A DNA stretch of 64,000 bases. Source: Ewingella sp963519305 (GTDB lineage: Bacteria > Pseudomonadota > Gammaproteobacteria > Enterobacterales > Enterobacteriaceae). The stretch is taken from NCBI GenBank assembly GCA_963519305.1, contig CAUQMS010000025.1, positions 6,951-70,950 on the forward strand. Direction: 5' to 3'. How positions within the stretch are numbered: the first letter of the stretch is position 1; each line of letters begins with the position of its first letter. Shown here one piece after another: positions 60,187-64,000 of the stretch. The notes beneath the pieces are model-generated. The model did not search any database. It saw nothing but the letters and a program-made list of their open reading frames with translations, and had not been told where the DNA came from. The position numbers were made by a program, and so were the translations under genes.

Positions 60187-61266
60187 ATGGATAATGTTAC
60201 ACCAGCAAATAAAATGGTCGGTCTTATTTTAAACGGAGAGTGGGAAGTTGAAGAGAGAATTGCTGTTGGGGCAGCGACTGGTATTGGTACAGGTGGTAAT
60301 TTTTCAGTTTCTTATCTTGTTAAAAACATTAAAACAAATAAAAAATATTTTCTAAAAGCATTCGACTTTGAAAAAACAATGCAAGAAGCTTTGAAGCAGG
60401 GGCATGATTTCATGAAAATCATGTCTATACTTACTGCAGATTATCAGTTTGAGGATAAGTTGAATGAAATTTGCATTGAAAAGAAAATGCGTCAAGTAAT
60501 AAAAGTTATGAATAAAGGACAAGAGGTGATTGATGGAAGGTTAGTTCCATATCTTATTATGGAATTAGCTGAGTCTGGAGACATAAGGATGTATGTTGAA
60601 AGAACTCAAAGTATAAGTTTAGCTATGAAACTGGGTTATTTGAAGGATGTAACGCTTGGTATTCGGCAACTACATTCAGCTGACATAGCTCATCAAGATC
60701 TGAAACCTTCAAATGTTATGGTTTTTGTTGAAGCTGGTGCAAAGGTTGGCGATCTTGGTCGCGCAAGTTTACAAGGGTATCCTAATAGATTTGATGATTT
60801 AAAGATAACTGGCGATCAAAGTTATGCTCCTCCAGAACAGTTATATGGTTTTATTGCAAAAGAGTGGGTTGATAGGAGGCAACGCTGTGATATCTATCAA
60901 TTGGGTTCTATTGTTTCGTTTCTTTTCACTGGGCAGACTATAAATAGCTTAATGAAAGAAGAGGTTCCAACAGCTATTGCACCCCCTCGTTGGGGAGGAG
61001 AAGGAAATAAATATGAATTAGCTTTACCTTACTTAGAGCAGGCATTTTCAAAAGCTTTAATCAAATTTGATACTATTCATCCTGATTGGCTTCGAGATGG
61101 TCTTAAAAAAATTGTACTTCAGTGCAGTCATCCTAATTATGAGTTAAGAGGCTCAATTGGAACTAGAGGGTATAAGGTAATCGATCTTGGATTAGATAGA
61201 ATGGTTAGCGAATTCGATCATTTGATGCAAAAACTAAAAGTTTATGGATTAAAAGATGCTAAATAA
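60187..61266 (+). CDS. Hanks-type Ser/Thr protein kinase, first gene of a two-gene cargo operon
   Basis: A 359-residue soluble protein. The glycine loop is near GTGGNFS (34-40), the ATP Lys is Lys57 (FLKAFD), the catalytic loop HQDLKPSN has Asp171, Lys173 and Asn176, the metal Asp189 is in GDLGRA (DLG for DFG), and APPEQ (214-218) is the APE motif; CDIYQLGS is subdomain IX. The kinase is thus predicted active. It has no membrane segment or sensor domain. The next gene, a TPR protein, starts 10 bases after it. The operon is strongly AT-rich and lies in the satellite's accessory locus between cos and integrase, which suggests a phage-defence role (inferred). Confidence 0.88.
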   Translation: MDNVTPANKMVGLILNGEWEVEERIAVGAATGIGTGGNFSVSYLVKNIKTNKKYFLKAFDFEKTMQEALKQGHDFMKIMSILTADYQFEDKLNEICIEKKMRQVIKVMNKGQEVIDGRLVPYLIMELAESGDIRMYVERTQSISLAMKLGYLKDVTLGIRQLHSADIAHQDLKPSNVMVFVEAGAKVGDLGRASLQGYPNRFDDLKITGDQSYAPPEQLYGFIAKEWVDRRQRCDIYQLGSIVSFLFTGQTINSLMKEEVPTAIAPPRWGGEGNKYELALPYLEQAFSKALIKFDTIHPDWLRDGLKKIVLQCSHPNYELRGSIGTRGYKVIDLGLDRMVSEFDHLMQKLKVYGLKDAK

Positions 61267-61276
61267 TGGAGGGGGT

Positions 61277-62917
61277 ATGAGTTTATTTGACAAAGAAGAA
61301 CGTTTGTTGCTTCCTGAGTGGTCAAAATCAAAAGGAGCTTTAAAAACATTTGAGTTAAAGTCATTAAAATCAGAAAGCAAGTATTTGTTGTTAGATAATA
61401 CAGATTTTATTTATGCTGAATTCAATGCCGAAAAAAAATTAGGGTCAGCGATTGAATTGTTGAATACAGCATTTATCGAAAATAGAGAAGCTGAGGCTAG
61501 AATTGCAGCAAAATATATTGTACAGGGTCATGATCTGCCGCCTCAAATACTAAATTTAGCAAGAAAGGTATTGGCCGGACAAAATTCTATAATTGAAAAT
61601 ATCACTGAAGATAATGGAATTCTAATAACATCAATCAGAGCATGGCTTAAAGACAATCCCAGGGATGCCTTATCATGGGTTGATCTTGCAAGAGCTTATA
61701 TATCAATTGGCAAAATAGAGTCTGCGGAAAAGTCTATGGTAGTTGCTTTGAGTTTACTACCAAATCATAGATGGCTCGTAAGAGTTGCGTCAAGATTTTT
61801 TGTGAACCTACATCAAAATGATAAGGCACATAATCTACTCTTAAAACATCCAGATTTGAAAAACGATCCTTGGTTGTTGTCTGCAGAAATAGCGGTTGCT
61901 GAAAGTTATGGGCGTCCTCGTAAGAATTTGAATCAAGCTAAATCTCTGATATTAAATACTAGTATTGATCTTTCACATTTAACTGAGTTAGAAAGTTCTT
62001 TAGCTACAATTGAACTGTCAGATGGGGCTGTGAAGAAAGCTAAGAAACTATTCGTTAGTTCTTTAAGAAAACCTAATGATAATTCTTTAGCGCAGGCGAA
62101 ATGGGCAGAGCGTAATACGACTATTACCAAGTTAGTCAGTCGCGATGTTTTGGCTAATCACTCTGGTGCTTATGAGGCAAAATTATGGGAAGAGTATTAT
62201 AATTATAATATAAAGGGGGCAATACAATATGGCTTGAAATGGTTTGAAGATGAACCTTATACTGTACAGCCTGCAATAATGATAACTTACTTGGCTGCAA
62301 TTCTGGATGACTATTCATTATGTCTTAGTGTCTGCAAAAAAGGGTTAAGCATTGATAAGAATGATGAAACACTCATACTTAATAAAATGTTTGCCGAAGC
62401 ATGTATGCTTCCACGAGATGCATACAGGTACAATATAAATGAAATTGATGCGATGATTATCTCTGCCAAAAATTTTATAAGTAACGAATCAGATGACTAT
62501 GTTGCTCATTCTTATGCAAACTTGGGACTTGTGTATTATAAGTTGGGGGATTTCGAACGCGGGAGAGAATATTATGACATGGCTTATGAGTCATATTTTA
62601 AGAAAAAAAACTCTTCATATATTGTCTCCTTGTTTAACCATTATAGAGAGTCTGTTTTGGCCGGTTGCTTATGGAGTGAAGAGTATTTTGAGAAAATGAA
62701 TGTTGAGATTCATTTATTCGGAATTAGAAAGGAACCAGCTATAACCTATTACTATTTAAAAATGTTGAAGCTAAGAGCACAACCTACAAAGTGGGATGAA
62801 ATTAAAAATGAAGATATCATAATTCAACCTTCCAAAGAAGATGATAAGGAAGTCAAGAAGATAGTCACTTTCGATTTCGATCCTAATAATCCTACAATTT
62901 GGGTCAATAAAAAATAA
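61277..62917 (+). CDS. TPR-repeat protein, partner of the kinase
   Basis: A 546-residue protein from ATG 61277, with GGAGGGGG directly upstream; ATG 61256 is less likely. Helical repeats of the TPR kind can be seen at about residues 130-200 (ALSWVDLARAYISIGKIESAEKSMVVALSLLP) and 410-460 (YANLGLVYYKLGDFERGREYYDMAYESY). The N-terminal 90 residues and the C-terminal DFDPNNPTIWVNKK tail are not recognised. There is no signal or membrane segment. It may be a substrate or sensor adaptor for the kinase. Confidence 0.82.
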   Translation: MSLFDKEERLLLPEWSKSKGALKTFELKSLKSESKYLLLDNTDFIYAEFNAEKKLGSAIELLNTAFIENREAEARIAAKYIVQGHDLPPQILNLARKVLAGQNSIIENITEDNGILITSIRAWLKDNPRDALSWVDLARAYISIGKIESAEKSMVVALSLLPNHRWLVRVASRFFVNLHQNDKAHNLLLKHPDLKNDPWLLSAEIAVAESYGRPRKNLNQAKSLILNTSIDLSHLTELESSLATIELSDGAVKKAKKLFVSSLRKPNDNSLAQAKWAERNTTITKLVSRDVLANHSGAYEAKLWEEYYNYNIKGAIQYGLKWFEDEPYTVQPAIMITYLAAILDDYSLCLSVCKKGLSIDKNDETLILNKMFAEACMLPRDAYRYNINEIDAMIISAKNFISNESDDYVAHSYANLGLVYYKLGDFERGREYYDMAYESYFKKKNSSYIVSLFNHYRESVLAGCLWSEEYFEKMNVEIHLFGIRKEPAITYYYLKMLKLRAQPTKWDEIKNEDIIIQPSKEDDKEVKKIVTFDFDPNNPTIWVNKK

Positions 62918-62942
62918 ATAATATTAGATGGCACACTAAAAA

Positions 62943-63945
62943 TTAGCGTGCCAAAGACTTGAATATTTGATTTCCCCACCAATTCATTAATTCAATTCTT
63001 TGTTTATAATAAGTTGAACGATTATAAGCTTTCCTAACTTCATTTTTATCACTATGTGCTAAAGCAGCTTCAATAACATCTGCATTAAAACCAGCCTCAT
63101 TCATGGCTGTGCTGGCGATAGAGCGTAGGCCATGAGCAACGAGTTTCCCCCCATATCCGATACGTTTTAAGGCTGCATTGGCAGTCTGGCTATTCATTGG
63201 ATTACGTGGATCATTTCGGCTAGGGAAAACATACTGACGATCACCGCTAATTGGACGCATGATTTCCAGCAGCTCTAAAGCTTGTTCTGAGAGAGGAACT
63301 ATGTGGTCGCGCTTTGCCTTCATACGTTCAGCCGGAATACACCACTGCTTATTCTCTATATCGATCTCAGCCCACGCCGTAGAAGATGCCTCCGCAGGAC
63401 GTATGAGAGTAAGCAGTTGCCATTCAAGCAGGCAGCGGGTTGGTATCGACAAGTTGCTCATTGAAATGGTGCGCATCAACTTGGGCAGTTCTTCGGGGCG
63501 TATTGTGGGCATGTGCTGCTTCTTCGGGCGTTCGAAAGCATTACCGATACCTGACGCCGGGTTTGCCTCAATCAGTCCAACATTCACCGCATAAATCATA
63601 ATTTCATTGATTCGCTGGACTAACCGCCTGACTGTCTCTAATGCTCCGCGTGCTTTGATTGGTTCTAAAACTTGAATAAGGGTGCGAGCCTTCAGCTCCT
63701 GAATAGGAACATTTTCAATACTGGGTAGGATGTCTTTCTCAATAGAACGCCAGATATCTTTTGCATGCTCAGCGCTGACGTGACTTTGTTTTAGCTCGAA
63801 CCATTTACGTGCAACATTGACGAAAATGCTTTCCTGAGCGATCTGGAGCTTCTCAGCTTCTTCGCCAGCTTTTGCTTGCGGGTCTATCCCTTTGACCAAC
63901 ATCGCCAGCTTTTCAGCTCGTACTTCTCTGGCATCAGCCAGAGAA
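62943..63945 (-). pseudogene. int: P4-type tyrosine integrase, N-terminus cut off by an insertion
   Basis: The frame continues upstream of the ATG at 63902 as SLADAREVRAEKLA, the end of the DUF4102 domain, to 63945, where similarity stops and an in-frame TAA follows (63948-63950). The remaining 330 residues hold the core-binding domain and the catalytic domain with Arg in LLTLIRPAEA, then AHGLRSIASTAM (H-x-x-R) and the Tyr-bearing end NRSTYYKQR. About 75 N-terminal residues are missing from this copy, so it is probably inactive unless a downstream start works. It marks the int end of the satellite. Confidence 0.8.
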
Positions 63946-64000
63946 TGTTACCAACGGTGCAAAAGTGATCCATCCCAACGGTTGAAATCTGATCCAGGGG
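63946..64000. mobile_element. probable IS21-family element end, runs off the window
   Basis: The sequence starts TGTTACCAACGG and holds two imperfect 22-base repeats, with shared blocks CCAACGG and TGATCCA (63951-63972 and 63975-63996). Multiple terminal repeats with TG ends are typical of IS21-family elements. It begins exactly where the integrase frame is interrupted. Only 55 bases are visible, so the family call is tentative. Confidence 0.5.

Overview
The window reads as chromosome of an enterobacterium. The order nrdHIEF - proVWX - ygaY - ygaZH - mprA - emrAB, with ygaC and an ElaB-type gene beyond nrd, follows the Escherichia coli backbone, but many genes are inserted between the shared blocks. 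This looks like a Rahnella/Serratia-type member of the Enterobacterales. That placement is inferred from gene order and protein resemblance recalled from memory; no search was run.

Layout. 1-361: tail of a TrmH-family RNA methyltransferase (YfiF-like). 458-5243: mprA, an outer-membrane lipoprotein gene, emrA and emrB, a complete tripartite drug pump in one operon. 5414-7883: ygaH, ygaZ, ygaY. 8064-10591: two LysR regulators and a flavodoxin-fold oxidoreductase. 10658-15213: proV, proW and two tandem proX copies, with a recognisable proU P2 promoter. 15803-19862: citrate-type two-component system facing a 2-hydroxycarboxylate transporter. 20066-21349: an NlpC/P60 protein and a Skp-like lipoprotein in AT-rich DNA. 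21436-26392: aldo-keto reductase, then nrdHIEF with two NrdR-like boxes. 26672-42923: mixed metabolic, transport and regulatory genes, including pfkB, ada, ygaC, a stand-alone siderophore-type N-hydroxylase and three acetyltransferases. 43014-49527: galactitol operon gatZABCDY with divergent gatR. 49533-51505: a VOC protein, an orphan solute-binding protein and an isochorismatase-family hydrolase, preceded by a threonine-codon-rich leader peptide and attenuator.

From about 52.0 kb to the right edge lies an integrated P4-like phage satellite, apparently inserted in ssrA. A degenerate copy of the tmRNA 3' end with an ssrA-type terminator marks its left border, and a P4-type integrase lies at its right end, cut by what looks like an IS21-family end. 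The satellite carries alpha primase-helicase, an AlpA regulator, an Ash/Icd-like gene overlapping a possible CI-RNA immunity module, AGTGAACAGT iterons, sid, a short Ogr/Delta activator and a cos-like site. No psu was found.

Two AT-rich cargo loci look like phage-defence genes: a coiled-coil/Mrr nuclease between alpha and the left att, and a two-gene Ser/Thr kinase + TPR operon between cos and the integrase, where P4-like elements often keep defence systems. The kinase-TPR pair and the leader-peptide attenuator are the strongest candidates for undescribed biology here.
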